A stretch of DNA of 64,000 nt from Chrysopilus asiliformis (taxonomy: Eukaryota > Arthropoda > Insecta > Diptera > Rhagionidae), in assembly GCA_964034945.1 (NCBI GenBank), contig OZ035961.1:95056991-95120990 (forward strand), in the 5' to 3' direction. The position numbers and the translations under genes were made by a program. Every line of letters begins with the position of its first letter. The stretch's first letter is position 1. Positions 33,272 through 44,639 of this stretch are shown one piece after another. The notes beneath the pieces are model-generated. The model was not told where the DNA came from. It saw only the letters and a list, made by a program, of their open reading frames with translations, and made no database searches.

Positions 33272-33501
33272 TTAACACTCTAACTGCCACGTCAGTCAAA
33301 AAGACCTGACACCTAATTGTACACAACGGCCACAATGAAAATTACTAAAGTGTTCGCTGCAACCGCAACGATTTTTTGTAGGTGCACACATTTTATGGTA
33401 ATAAAATAACATTTAGGTATAATTTTGTTTCAATTTTTTTCTCTTAGTGCCTTTTTAATATTCGAAAAGGCTTAAAACTGTCGTGGCAGTTCGAGTGTTA
33501 A
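33272..33501. mobile_element. TTAA-flanked MITE, family C, copy 1
   Basis: Starts TTAACACTCTAACTGCCACG and ends CGTGGCAGTTCGAGTGTTAA, 230 bp with both TTAA sites. The copy at 63683-63919 matches along the full length. Inside: GTCAGTCAAAAAGACCTGAC (an inverted repeat GTCAG..CTGAC), GTACACAACGGCCACAATGA. Non-coding. TTAA and TIR suggest piggyBac-type mobilisation. Confidence 0.9.
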
Positions 33502-33520
33502 GCTCAGATTTTAAAAACTG

Positions 33521-33970
33521 CACTCAGAGAAAAAATTGGTCATATTGATCAAATCGTTGTTAAATCAACGAAATTTTTATCCTAATTCAGCCAACAAATT
33601 TATTTTGTTAAATTAACAAAGGGAAATTTATTCTTCGGTCAATGAAAAATTGGTCATATGGATGAAATTATTTTTAAATCAACCAAATTTTTGTTGAAAT
33701 CACAAAAAAATCGTCAATTAGAATAAATATTTTTGTAGCGAAATCTTTGTTCAACAAAAAAATTGTTACTTTAAGAAAAATAAACTTACAAATTATGTTT
33801 TATTAAATCAATAAAACAATTGTGAAATTAAAAATACCTTATTGTTATATTTACAAAATTCTTGTTTTTCAAACAATTTTTTTATCAATTTAACAAAAAA
33901 AATTTGTTGAGATTCAAAAAAACAAATTTTATCGATAGAAATGAGGTTTTTGTTATTATTTTTTTGAGTG
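33521..33970. mobile_element. AT-rich TIR element with CACTCAG end
   Basis: Left CACTCAGAGAAAAAATTGG and right end, reverse-complemented, CACTCAAAAAAATAATAAC. The 450-bp interior is about 80% A+T and built of iterated words: ATTGGTCATATTGATCAAAT recurs as ATTGGTCATATGGATGAAAT 125 bp later, and AACAAATTT/AAATTTGTT words recur in both directions. No target duplication is clear. Lies 20 bp from MITE C. Superfamily unknown. Confidence 0.5.
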
Positions 33971-36040
33971 TGTTGATCGGATTATCTTTGACTCTAATGA
34001 ACCAAGCTGAACAAATTTACAGAACACTTTGGTACTAGTGGTGTGCCTAATTAGATGCGATGCCCGATTATTTTTTGATTTTCACTTTTTTTTACTGGTT
34101 TTTTAAGATTTTCCCAGTTTTTTATGTCGTTTCGTACAACATTGCTTAATACCCAATAATCGAACAGAAAACTTTTTTTGTTGCACAAAGCTCTTCTTTG
34201 TGAGAAGAGTGATGCGGGGAAAAGTTAAGTTTTTTTATAATTACAATGTAGTTTTATAATTCCAAGGTATTTTTAATAACCATTCTTCATCTCGACTTAA
34301 GAATTCTTATTAAAAATACCAGTTCAAAACTTTTTTAGTTACCGAAACTGGGATTATTGAAAAACTTTTTAAAATTTAAACTACTAGTAAGATCAAAATT
34401 TAAATTCGCTTTATATCTCTTTAAATTAAAAAAAACCCCATTTTCATGTCGCTATTGTTGACAAATAAACTTACTAAACCAAACATGGAAACCGCGAATT
34501 AAACTTTAATATGCTTTCAAATACAGCATTTGTTCGTTTCATCCTATTGTTATCATATTATGTAGATATATTTGAGAGATTGAAATTATTTAAATTGGAA
34601 ATCGAATTTCCATTCATAGTCATAATTAAACATAAATAGTATCATATAGTAGTAAGTTTCTGAAAATAATACTGTTACAAAACATTCGCATAAATGCCAC
34701 CAGCAGCTATCAAATCAACAATAAAAATATACATTTTACTAGCAAACAAACACATACAAATATATCTATTAGATTTTGGTAGAGGGTGCGTATTATATGG
34801 ATTTGTATGATGTGAACATTTTTGGTAGCGAACGATATGGCATCGGCACCACGGAAATAAATCTAACATAAGTTAATTAAAACCTCGGATTTATTATAAC
34901 AAGAGCACATATATAGAGTAATGAAAAACCAATTTCGTGAGCCACAGAGCGTAAGCCAGCAGGAAATTTTCCACAATTCGTTAACAAGATTTCCATCTGA
35001 ACGGAATATAGAAACATTTCGCTCTTCATCTTATATTATACAATGTGGTTTCTGAGCTTTTCAGTGTATCACATTCCCATCTTTTCATTACAACAGTAAC
35101 AGAGTGTTAAGAAAATCCTTTTCTTATAGGTGGTATACAGGTTTTATATGAAAATTATTATAGGAAAATAGAAGTAACATACAATACTTTTTGCGAGTAT
35201 GAATGGATCTATAAATAAGAGTGAAAGTACAATACGCTATAATAAAATATTTTTAATTTCGTATAAATAATTTTCAGAGATTTGAATGTACAGTGAAACC
35301 ATCTGAAATCATGAACTAAGTTGTTTAATTAAAAAAAAATTTTTGAGCAAAATACATTTTTGGGCGTTGTGAATCACAAACAAAAGCGAGAAAATTTTTT
35401 TTTATCAGATGTGTGGGTGTATCTAAATTCGGTTATAAAATTTAACCCTGACAAACAGACAAAAAAAAACAAATTAAATTAAAGCATTTAAAAAGATAAC
35501 AAGTAAAAAAAAAATCGGTAAAAAATCTCAAAGATCTGATTTATTGTAGGGAACTTTGAGGTTAAAAACTAACACACGTAAGAAATATCGTTCTGCAAGA
35601 AATATAATTCTTAATTTTAAAAAAACGTCTGGTGAAAATGTTGTACGATGGTTACATCTATAAGAAAAAAAGCTGTAGGTCCTCTCATGCATAGAAAGGA
35701 AAATCCAAAAACATATTATTGAGATGAAGCAGCATAAATCCGGTTTTCCACCAAAACAGGTTTGTTTAAACATCGAAACAAGGATGTGGAACGAGAATTT
35801 GTATTCAAAACCCAGTAAAAAAAAGAGTGAAATTCAAATCATGCATAAAAACTCTTGTAAAAGCTTAACAATATTTAAAAATTTATTACCTAAATGAGTT
35901 CATATTCGTTCTGTACTTAAATAACTTCCCAAGCGGCATTTTTGTCAAATGCTAACATCACGGTTGACATAAATACAGCTTGGTTGCTGAAAAACATTAT
36001 TTAACGCTAGAATACTAATACATATGAATATTTAAACCTT
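33971..36040. other. No gene recognised; half copy of the hairpin repeat
   Basis: At about 35363-35396 GGGCGTTGTGAATCACAAAC then AAAAGCGAGAAAA is a half copy of the hairpin repeat seen at 18289, 27222 and 48130. Otherwise AT-rich with chance open frames. Confidence 0.4.
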
Positions 36041-36041
36041 A

Positions 36042-36125
36042 AACCAGCGTTTCTCAACCTTTCAGTATTCGCGGCCCAATTTTCAATCAAACTTGTCATC
36101 GCGCCCCCCTGCATACAATAAAATG
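36042..36125 (+). mobile_element. hAT-like terminal fragment
   Basis: CAGCGTTTCTCAACCTTTCA followed by CGCGGCCC and ATCGCGCCCCCCTGCATA has the classic look of many animal hAT ends (CAG.G.TTCTCAA.CTTT...GCGGCCCCC). No matching opposite end (TTGAGAAACGCTG) was found nearby, so this is a solo end. Confidence 0.45.
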
Positions 36126-36329
36126 TATACAATAATAACGTAATTTGAGTATTTTGGCGCTAAACCTACACTACTACCCTAATTTTAAACACAAATTACC
36201 AAGAAAACAGTAATTTATTGACATTTGGCAACACCGATCCTCAGCGTTGACAAAACAAGAATCCGGTGCCTTTTTATTGCTCTTGCGTCATTTTTGCGGT
36301 GTCGCGAGAAGTTGTTTTAACCCTGAAAT

Positions 36330-36742
36330 CACAATGAACGCGAAACTGGCGCAGAAACTGTCACTTACAAGTTTGGTTCCCACAAATTGTTTGAAGTGAG
36401 CACAGTGAACGTATAGAACCCAGCTACAACGTAACCGCAACGCAAAAGTTTGCAAACTTCTAACTTTGCTGCAGAAATCTGCGTTGACAGTTCATAAAGT
36501 GAGGTTGGAAAAATGTCGTTCGAGGAAAAATTGAGAGCCTTAGTACAAATAACAAAGATAAAGACCAACAAAGCAAATTATCGCTTCAAAATTATCCATT
36601 TTTGTAATTTTTCCAAGTTTATACCACTTTATATTATGTCACTTGTGCTACTTCACGAGCTGCCATTGTGCTCTGCCGCTAGAATTTTGCACTGCGTGAC
36701 AGTTCAGAGCGTTTTAGTTGCGTTGGTTTCGCGTTCATTGTG
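36330..36742. mobile_element. 413-bp TIR element with a possible MADF-like start
   Basis: Left CACAATGAACGCGAAAC and right GTTTCGCGTTCATTGTG are exact 17-bp inverted repeats; further matching words inside (GAAACTGTCAC at 36354 versus GTGACAGTTC at 36696) extend it. Within, ATGTCGTTCGAGG (36513) starts MSFEEKLRALVQITKIK, which recalls the opening of MADF-domain proteins carried by PIF/Harbinger elements; the frame is soon out of register with such a domain. No clear target duplication. The coding link is speculative. Confidence 0.55.
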
Positions 36743-37883
36743 CTCCAAGCGTAAGTTAATAAGTTAATTATTAAATATTATGTCTTGTATGTGGGTTTGT
36801 ACTTTCCTTTAAGACAATTAATACACTTTTTTAAATATTTTGTCTTGGATATGCTCGCGATCATTTACGCATATGATTTTCACCTCATAAATTAAGAGTT
36901 AAACATAAACCCTGATTTTCACTTTGTGGCTAAAACACAATTTTTGAGCGCCTCAGAGGCGAACATTAGTACTCTAGTGTTAAGAAATTGCAACGGCTTT
37001 TAATCGAATAATAAAAAATTCTTGTTTTAATAATGAGAGCAAATTTTCTTTGGATTTTTGTAAGTTGCTGCAAAGTTTTGTTGTTTGGTAGGGAAATTTC
37101 TGAATTTTTTTGTACACCCAGGTGGAGGAAAAAAAGTCCTGTAAAGGTGCTCGAACAGAACGAGGACAAATATATCGCGACGTAAGGTTTAAAAATGAAT
37201 TTAACAATCCAATGGTTAATTACACAATTTTTCTAGCGTCTAAAATTCGAGTTCAACTGTATTTGACTACAGCTGCGTAACACTCATAGATCTTAGAATA
37301 TTTTCATCCATACTTCCCTCTATTCCGCATTATACCACGCTATATACCGCATAACAACAATATATTACTTAATCTGAATTGCACAGATTGTACTTTATTA
37401 ACACAATAAATTTCCAAGCTGCCATAAACAAGCCGAGTATTTGTTGTAATATTTACAAAAGAGATGAAAAGTCTTCCTCATCTTTAAGTTAAAAATTTTG
37501 CTCCAAAGAGACGGAAATAATTCTAGAAATTCTCACACATGCATCAATTAAGACTGTACTATAAATGTGAATCCATAATATATTACTGTGTCGTTTGAAA
37601 GTAGTTAGAAGGAAATCTTGAGGTATATATTTCGGGTAACTTGAAAATGATAAACTCAGCAGTCAAATTTCTTTTTCATTCATATTTTCTTTGGAAACTT
37701 TATCCGAAAATTTAGGGTAGTAGAAGATTCATTGTCTTAAGGATAAATTCGAGGCAAAAGATCGTGGAGGTAGTGAAGGTGGTGGTCGTGGTGGCGTTTG
37801 GACTAAGACAATGTCCTATTGAAAAGAAGTTTAAGTTGAGGTGGGTTCGAAACAAGGCAACTTATACTAGCACCATCTATTGG
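36743..37883. other. No gene recognised
   Basis: AT-rich. A short GGAGGTAGTGAAGGTGGTGG run (37768-37790) encodes Gly-rich residues in one frame but has no extended ORF around it. Confidence 0.4.
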
Positions 37884-38616
37884 TAGGGTGACCATATTTT
37901 TTTTGGGTGAATCCTGGACGAAATGAGGTGGAGAGTGGGTGAAGAGGGGGGGGGGGGAGTGGTTAAAACGGTACACCAACGAAGCAAGGCCTATTGGAAA
38001 TTACCCCCAGCGGTGAGGGGTAAGGGGAGGGGGTATAATGAATCCGAAGCTTGGTTTTTTTAAAGAAAATTACGGACCGCCCTACTCTAGGCGCTCTAAA
38101 TTATAACTAACTGAATTTTATTTTCCTAGGTTTTGTTCTACTCACGGGTGAAACCGGGCCCTAGTAGAACATAAATCTTGGTTTGGACGCAAATCCAGGA
38201 AAACGAATTAATAAATGTGCGCCGCAGGCGAAATTTGATAAACAGAACGTGGGGCAAAGATTTAAATCAAAAGATGCACAGTCCCAAGAGAAAATTAACT
38301 TAATTTTTCGCACTTTTTACATTTCATAAATAATGGCAACGGAGATTGTAAAAACAGCAATAAAGATAAGCGCCACAGGGAAGTTATTTGAAATACGTGC
38401 GCCATTTGTAGAAAATCGTTGAAGAAATTCGTCGAACAAACGTGAGTTACAACAACCCCCTGCCTAAGTAGAGTATTTTTTGCATGTAGTGATCTCTTTT
38501 CTAGCGTTAGGCAATTTATAACATTAAATTGAAAAAACCCGAAACAAAAGTTTAGTTTCTGGGACGCCGGGAAATCCAGGATTTTCTCTGGCATTCCAGG
38601 ACGTAGTGCCACCTTA
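37884..38616. mobile_element. hAT-like non-autonomous element, 733 bp
   Basis: Left TAGGGTGACCATATTTTTTT and right, reverse-complemented, TAAGGTGGCACTACGTCCTG are degenerate inverted ends. Each is followed by AATCCTGG / AAATCCTGGATTT words further in. Flanks TCTATTGG (37876-37883) and TCTATTTG (38617-38624) agree in 7 of 8 bases, an 8-bp target duplication as in hAT. A run of G (37946-37957) is inside. The 139-codon minus-strand ORF over its right half and flank runs out through the TIR and is not considered coding. Related end words occur at 19747, 52729 and 57262. Confidence 0.65.
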
Positions 38617-39640
38617 TCTATTTGAATATGATTCCCTATATAGTTGAATAGTTGGGGGATGTCACTAAATATAACCACAGTGCCAACGAACGTCTTTGCC
38701 GACTGGCTTTTCAATTATAAAATATATAAATAGATAAATCGAATACATTCTTCTCACTCTGTGTTCATGCTGTGATCTCTCCTCTAGTGCTTTTTATAGT
38801 GCCATTTTCTCATTTTCCCCATTTATATAAATAGTTAGAAGGGTTATCTCATGGCACTTTTCAATTCTGTTGAAGGCCATTGTTGTGGTTAGTCGAATAA
38901 ATTCTCATTTCAGTAATTATTTGTTAAATGTTTTGTTTTCACATTTGCGGTCAAAATGATTTTCAAAGGTTTGCACACATTGTTATCTGAATATAAAATT
39001 GGCAAAGGTAACAATTTTGAGGGTATATATTAATTTATTTATGACAGATTATTATCTGATTCGTAATTAATATTCAGTTCTTTGGATATGAAAAGTCTGA
39101 TAAAAATCTTTTACGCTTTTGCCTTAATTATGTGTTGGGTTATAATACATAGTATAGTCTGATATCTACGGGCTTTCATTAAATTTTTTTTTCATGAGAT
39201 TAATGACTTTTTGAGGATTGAAATGGATAATCGTGATATTTTTATTTTGGAAATCTTTGGTAAACCATTAATAGTTTTTTCTATTTTTATTAATTGTCAG
39301 TTTCAGGAGAAAATCATTTTTTGCACCTGCAATTTTATATAAACGGTTTTATAAGGTTTTGTTACAATCCAACATTTATAAGGTTTTGTTACAATCCCTC
39401 AATATCAGGCATAAAAATTAAGAACAACTAATTGACCTAAAAACCATTTAAAAAATTTCAAATTTTAAGAAACCCGTAAAACAACTTCGTCCGGGTAGCG
39501 GAGGGGTGGGCAGAAGAGGGGGGGGGGGGGGTGCTGAAATTTGCTGCTACGCTTGTACGTTTGGATAAATATTTTTGTGTCTTTGTAAAAGTTAGTCCTG
39601 TAAAAAAATTTTAAAGGCACGAAAATTTTACCTATGAAAA
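38617..39640. other. No gene recognised
   Basis: AT-rich; TTTATAAGGTTTTGTTACAA is duplicated in tandem at 39345 and 39375. A G tract of about 12 bases lies at 39518-39530. Confidence 0.5.
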
Positions 39641-39642
39641 TA

Positions 39643-39791
39643 CAGCACACGCTCAATATAGTCAACTCAAAAAAACCAAGGTTGTTCACTATATTGAATT
39701 GTTCACTAGACATGCAATAGAAATCTTTTTTTTTCATTTTTAGAGCGGCCAATATTTTTAAAATGGTCTTCACTATATCGAGCGTGTACTG
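39643..39791. mobile_element. 149-bp TA-flanked MITE
   Basis: Left CAGCACACGCTCAATATAGT and right, reverse-complemented, CAGTACACGCTCGATATAGT (2 mismatches in 20), each flanked by TA (39641-39642, 39792-39793). An internal copy TTCACTATATTGAATTG (39689) repeats the terminal motif. TA duplication and CAGT-type end point to the Tc1/mariner-pogo group. Confidence 0.8.
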
Positions 39792-40008
39792 TATCTCACA
39801 AATTGATCTTTTTAACCGTCATCTAGTCAGCAATACTAACCGGCATTATAAACATTTTTTCTTGAAGACTATCTCAAAATCCTCCTTATGCTGTTTTTTT
39901 TGGGAAAAGTATATTCACACCACCTTTACAGACCTTTCCTGGGTTTCAAAAAATCCGATCCGCAAACCTCTCTGTTAACATTCTCGAGAAAAAAGGGCAC
40001 AATCAGAA

Positions 40009-40205
40009 AATTGGGGTAACAGTTGTCGACTTGCGTATGGCGTACTTGGCTTCCAGCAGGCCTATGCGAGGTGCGCGTTCACCTGCGTTAGGAAGAGTAA
40101 AAATGTGTCAACCTGTGGCGGGGAAATTCTAAAATAACCCTGTTGCAAGTAAAGTAGGGTGGTAGAGGCTGCACGGGTTGACCTGAGGTAGGTATTTCGA
40201 GAATG
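40009..40205. mobile_element. GC-richer MITE with CACTCAG-type end, degenerate copy
   Basis: Aligns block by block with 50440-50711: ATGGCGTACTTGGCTTCCAG, GTGCGCGTTCACCTGCGTTA, GTGTCAACCTGTGGCGGGGA, AAGTAGGGTGGTAGAGGCTG and ACGGGTTGACCTGAGGTAGG. The left end reads CACAATCAGAAAATTG, and the right end is lost. Unusually rich in G+C for this window. Confidence 0.7.
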
Positions 40206-40229
40206 TGATATATCAGGTAATGGATAACT

Positions 40230-40830
40230 CCGTCTGCCTGCTACATGCCAGAATTTTTCCGAGAAAAATAGGAAAAATTATATTCTCGTTATCTTTACAG
40301 GATCTTTTCATTCGAAGTTCGTAATCCGAACATAAGATTCTTGATCAGCGACCCCGAACACCTAGAGAGTTAACCCTCTAGCCGGAATGTCCGACAAAGG
40401 GCGAGCTTCAGGGAATTCGCTTGTTTATAACGGGTAACAATTTTAATCGCCGGAAATCGCCGGAACGTGTTACACTGACTTTTGTAATTTATCGCTTTAC
40501 ATGCTGGAAAAAATTTAGCCCTGTACGTTGTCTTGGTTACGGTCTGTCGCAAGTTGAAAGTCATATTTTGGTGATTTTTTTTCGGAAATATTCCGGTTAG
40601 AGGGTTAATAATAATGTTCCCGAGAAAAAACCGTGAATAGGATATTCGCGTTATCCTTATAGAACCTTAACGAATTTTCCCGAGGATGAAATCTAGTGCA
40701 ATTGCATTTTTGTTCCCGAAAACTATAAGTACCCAAATTTAATCAAAATGTATAGAACCGTTTTCGAGAAAAAATTTACATACAAGCATACAATTATTGC
40801 TCGTTTTCTATTATAGGATGGGAAATAAAG
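40230..40830 (-). mobile_element. Helentron-like element, family 4, copy 3 (interrupted)
   Basis: Contains the tandem words of family 4 (GTTATCTTTACAGGATCTTT, TCTTGATCAGCGACCCCGAA, and after the insertion TATTCGCGTTATCCTTATAG) and ACCGTTTTCGAGAAAAAA. It is split at 40370 by TTAA MITE B. The CTAGT end is not visible. Confidence 0.65.
40370..40608. mobile_element. TTAA-flanked MITE, family B, copy 2
   Basis: Starts TTAACCCTCTAGCCGGAAT and ends ATTCCGGTTAGAGGGTTAA, as at 7885-8113. Main differences: the CGCCTTAAGGCG palindrome near the left end is here CGACAAAGGGCG, and CGCCGGAAAT is duplicated, giving 239 bp. Inserted in a Helentron-like copy. Confidence 0.93.
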
Positions 40831-40955
40831 AAATTTTGTAAAACGGAAATGCAATTTTTAATACTGTTGCTAAATTTTGTCATCTTACGAATCAGATCAA
40901 TTGTCGTCTTACAAATCAGACAGCATCACAAAGTGTTTTTATTGTCAACTCTCAC

Positions 40956-41409
40956 CTTGAAAATGCAGAGTAGTGGGGAAAAAATAACAGTTGTAGCGAA
41001 ACCTTCAAATATTTTTTTTAACAACACATTCGTATAGCCAGGACATAAATATATTCCAGGATGAGCCCTAAGCAGCAATTTAGTCCCATTCCACATTCTA
41101 TCTAATGACAAACATCGTGCGAAAGTCAGACCCGTTAGACACACTCCCTCATCCCCAATTGATAGTCTTTGAGATATAGAATACCCTAATAAATAATCAA
41201 CTAGAATAGCCGGTGAGTGAAAAAAGGGCTAGAATTTTCTGCTTTTCGGGTCGATTGTTGAATGTCGCGACAAAATTCTGAAAATCTGTAACGACAAAAG
41301 TGTCTCCAATGTTGATTTTATTACAAGTCGGAGTCTGGCGGGAAAATGAATTCTGGCCCCATTCACGTTTTATAGCATATTTGGGAATTTTAAATAAATA
41401 TTCATCCAT
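40956..41409 (-). CDS. Coding-like segment, unknown, probably decayed
   Basis: Minus strand: a 70-codon ORF starts at 41409 (MDEYLFKIPKYAIKREWGQ) and ends TGA at 41197. It overlaps another open frame of about 95 codons (GDEGVCLTGLTFARCL, MWNGTKLLLRAHPGIYL, LLKKIFEGFATTVIFS) that runs into a strong donor TTTCAAG|GTGAGAG at 40956/40955. A possible acceptor is GTTTGTCATTAG at 41102. The two frames would need a shift or an intron to be joined. Composition is balanced, unlike chance frames in AT-rich DNA, but I recognise no family. Confidence 0.25.
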
Positions 41410-42839
41410 TCCAGCGCTTTTTAAAGTTTTTTTTTATACATACAAAAGGATGTAGAGGACTCGGCAGGACAAAAGTTCTTTTATTTTACGCTGGTCGTAA
41501 AATTACGCTCTATTCTTTCAACACAGTGAAAATTTACAGTGGACGTAGAAAGAAGTGGAATTTTTACAGGTGATTTTTTGATATCCTTTTTATAACATTC
41601 TGTGACGGTATATAACTTTTTCGCGTTTTCGCCATACTTTCTCAACACTCGGAGAATGAAAAATTCATTGATTTATTTAATCGACTTTCTAACCCTTTAC
41701 TTCGGCGGTTTGTACTTAAGATCTGACATTCGATCCTGTGCCGCGATTCACCTTGCTTAACAGTTTGCAAAAGGTTCCTGCAGAAGGAGTCACAATTCAT
41801 TCCGGACGATCAAACAAATATATTATGTACAGGTATCTCTCCTCGGGAGCAAAATCTTTGGAGTTAAGGATACAAAATCTACGCATTCGCATGTTTATGT
41901 GAATTGGTTTATGTTTTAACAAATATGGTAGCTTGGTAGGTAGACTTTTACAGCGATTGGGATCACTGGGATAGGTAAATGTTTTATACAAGTAAATAGC
42001 TTTTAGCTAAGGTAAACTTTGAGGCGTTTATCCCAAGTTTAAGGGATTTAATTATTTATTGTTTGCAAAAGTTTTATGTACACAGAGTACAGTAAGGGTA
42101 GTTCGGATTAGATACAAGGGATATATAAGCAGGAGTACAGCGATGAGAAAAAGGGTTTGGAGCAAGGGTCGTTCGATTCGTTCCTTCAAGAATAATAGAA
42201 TAGTTGGCCTGGCTGTATTGCATCGTTTAGCACAATAGATTATTTATGAAAGGAACCAAAGCTTGGCTTCTGATTCTACCAGAGAAATGGAAAAGTACTT
42301 TCCACTTCTTGTGGTATCCCTTTTGAATTTGCTATCCTCTGTCTTATTATTATTATCTTAGTCTTAAATGTTTAGTGGTTTTCTGCTTTCTCAGACAATT
42401 TCCTAGTTTCGGACATGTGTCTTGACAGGTACTGGGTATATCGGTTCCATGTGGCGATACTATTTTACAATTTGGATTCTATTAAGTACTTTTCTTTAGT
42501 CAATCTGAGAAAATTCGTGCCCTTTTCAATGTTAAAGGACTCATGATTTTTTAATGTCAAAAGCAAAATTCTGTAAAATTTCGTACTAAATTTGTTAACC
42601 AGAACTTATCTCTCAGATATCGTTTTATTACATCAAATTTGGGATCCAAAAGCTGTCAAATTACTTTAACCGACTTGTCAAATGTGTTTACTAGATGTTT
42701 TTTTTTCTTTTAAAAATTATTTTACCAAAGTTCATAGTTTTATTTTGGATGGTGATACTGTGCCTAGTTTAATTATTTACTTTTTCACTCACAATACAAT
42801 CATTTCTGATTAAATTTTAATACAGAATGAAAGGTACTT
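41410..42839. other. No gene recognised
   Basis: Mixed composition, chance-length frames only. Confidence 0.45.
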
Positions 42840-43030
42840 GGTGGAAAACATGAGTTGGGGAAAAATTATCTTTCCTTCGGAATCTATGCATTTTTGGGAA
42901 AAAATGAATATAACAAAATTTAAAGGATATAAAATTTTCCACATTTTTTGCTTTAACGGTTTTTACGTATCTTTAACGGTTCTCGAGATATTTGAAAAAA
43001 TATTATATTTTACATATTTTATTTTTCCGG
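42840..43030 (+). mobile_element. Helentron-like tandem arm, family 6
   Basis: GCATTTTTGGGAAAAAATGA, ATATAACAAAATTTAAAGG, TTTAACGGTTTTTACGTATC and TTAACGGTTCTCGAGATATT: one and a half units as at 21180. It runs directly into a reverse-oriented family 1 copy. Confidence 0.7.
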
Positions 43031-43397
43031 TTTTCGGCTATTTACAACTTTCGTTCTTGCAATTTTTTGATAAGATGCACCGTTTTTGAGATATTCACAA
43101 AAAAACGTTTTCGTTCGTATGGGGGTACCCCCCTAATAGTCCATTGTTGCCCATTAACGAACTTAGCCTTGCATTTTACGAAAAACGAATCTGCGTACAA
43201 TTTCAAGTCTCTAGCTCAATCCGTGCGCCCGCAATCCGCGCCACAGACGGACGGACGGACGGACATGCGAAAATCAATTTTTTTTTGTCTTTCTAAACAC
43301 ACTGGTGTAATTCATTTTTGTGTGTGATGACGGGATCTTGGCGTTACAAACGGTAAGGGAAAGTTAATATACCCTTTGGTTTCACCATACGGGTATA
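43031..43397 (-). mobile_element. DINE-1/Helentron-like element (family 1), 5' half
   Basis: Reverse-oriented, intact 5' fold (TATACCC near 43368, GGGTATA 43391-43397), TTACAAACGGTAAGG, short GGACGGACGGACGGAC array (43247-43263), core and the CATTAACGAACTTAGCCTTG block, ending around the GATAAGATGCACCGTTTTTG word. No 3' hairpin. Confidence 0.88.
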
Positions 43398-44639
43398 AAA
43401 ACAGCTTTTGTGTTTGTAAACAATTCCCTGGTAGGGATTTCACAAAAAAAGTATCATAAATTCTCCAAAATTATTATTATTTTTGGAATTTTCGAGTAAT
43501 TAACACCATCTGATAAAATATTATTACACCATTTCTATATGAATGTCTACCGAAAAACAAACTTCATGGAACAAAAAGTGACAAAAAAAACCAAATTCTT
43601 ATTACTGTTGAAAGAAGGCAATTACATTTTGTGAAGAAAATTCAATTACAAAGTCACCACGCGAACATTTTTTGCTCTATTGTGAACATAATTTTTCCAT
43701 CCCCGGAAGACAAAGCGTTTCAATTACAACTCAACAATTGCCTAAGCGTCCAACCATTCGCTAAAATTTTATATACGTTCTATAAATCTGCCAGACTTAC
43801 GCCATAAAGTTCATCCACAAGAAATTCTCTTGATTCCAAGAAAACTTTTTTAATTTAAGCTCGAAACGAAGAAAGAAGGCAATTACTCACATTTGCATTT
43901 CGAACAGATAACGTACCATATGTCACCACCATCGTCAGGCATTTGTCCCATTGGGAAATATTGACAATTTTGGGTAAATTTTCTTTGCATCATTCCAATT
44001 CACTTCTATCCACGTCTAGAATAGAACTTCTTAATAGAATTCCGTTAAAATCGAATTCTTAATTAGATTTCTTTTTCTATTCTGAATTAAACTTTTATAT
44101 ATTTTTACAATCGAATGATTTTTAATAATAAAAAGTTACTGTCAATAAGTTTTAGTATTTGATTTTTACAATTTTTAATTTCGAAGTACGTAAATTACGA
44201 AATTTTTTAACCAGGACGTGTCGAATTCTTGTGTCGAAAAGTTTTTGTGTCGGTTTTAATTATTCGACATTGAAAAAGAAGAGCCAGTTTTTAATTATGT
44301 CGGACAAGCTAAGGGATCTAAAAATGACATGCAAAGAGATTTATTGGTTTTTTGTTTTAAGATCAAACACATGAAAATATGTTTTTGGGTTTGCCAATAA
44401 AATTAGACACATTGATTTTTGGAAAAAATGCAGGAAATTTCAGTATTAATCCTTGCTTTAGCAATCGCACGGAAGGGCCTTTTTCTGAATTCGGTACACC
44501 TGTGGGTCCGTGGTCATTAATCGGAATTTAATCGAATGAGTTTTTACTTACCTCTGCTATAGAGGGAAAGTATTGTATTCACGATACGGACCGACTCGGA
44601 AACGGGGGCAAATAGAAAATTTCTACGAAATCCTTTTCA
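43398..44639. other. No confirmed gene
   Basis: A good minus-strand donor (CAGAG|GTAAGTAAAAAC, near 44553) follows an open stretch (VSESVRIVNTILSLYSR) but no acceptor of matching quality exists; not called. Confidence 0.35.

Noticed and set aside
38295..38714. 139-codon ORF on the minus strand
   Set aside because: It covers the right end of the hAT-like element, its TIR and its target duplication, and shows no domain.
40926..41144. Resemblance of 'WNGTKLLL' to the 'NGTRL' motif of Pif1/Helitron helicases
   Set aside because: The flanking conserved helicase residues are not present, so the match is too short to use.
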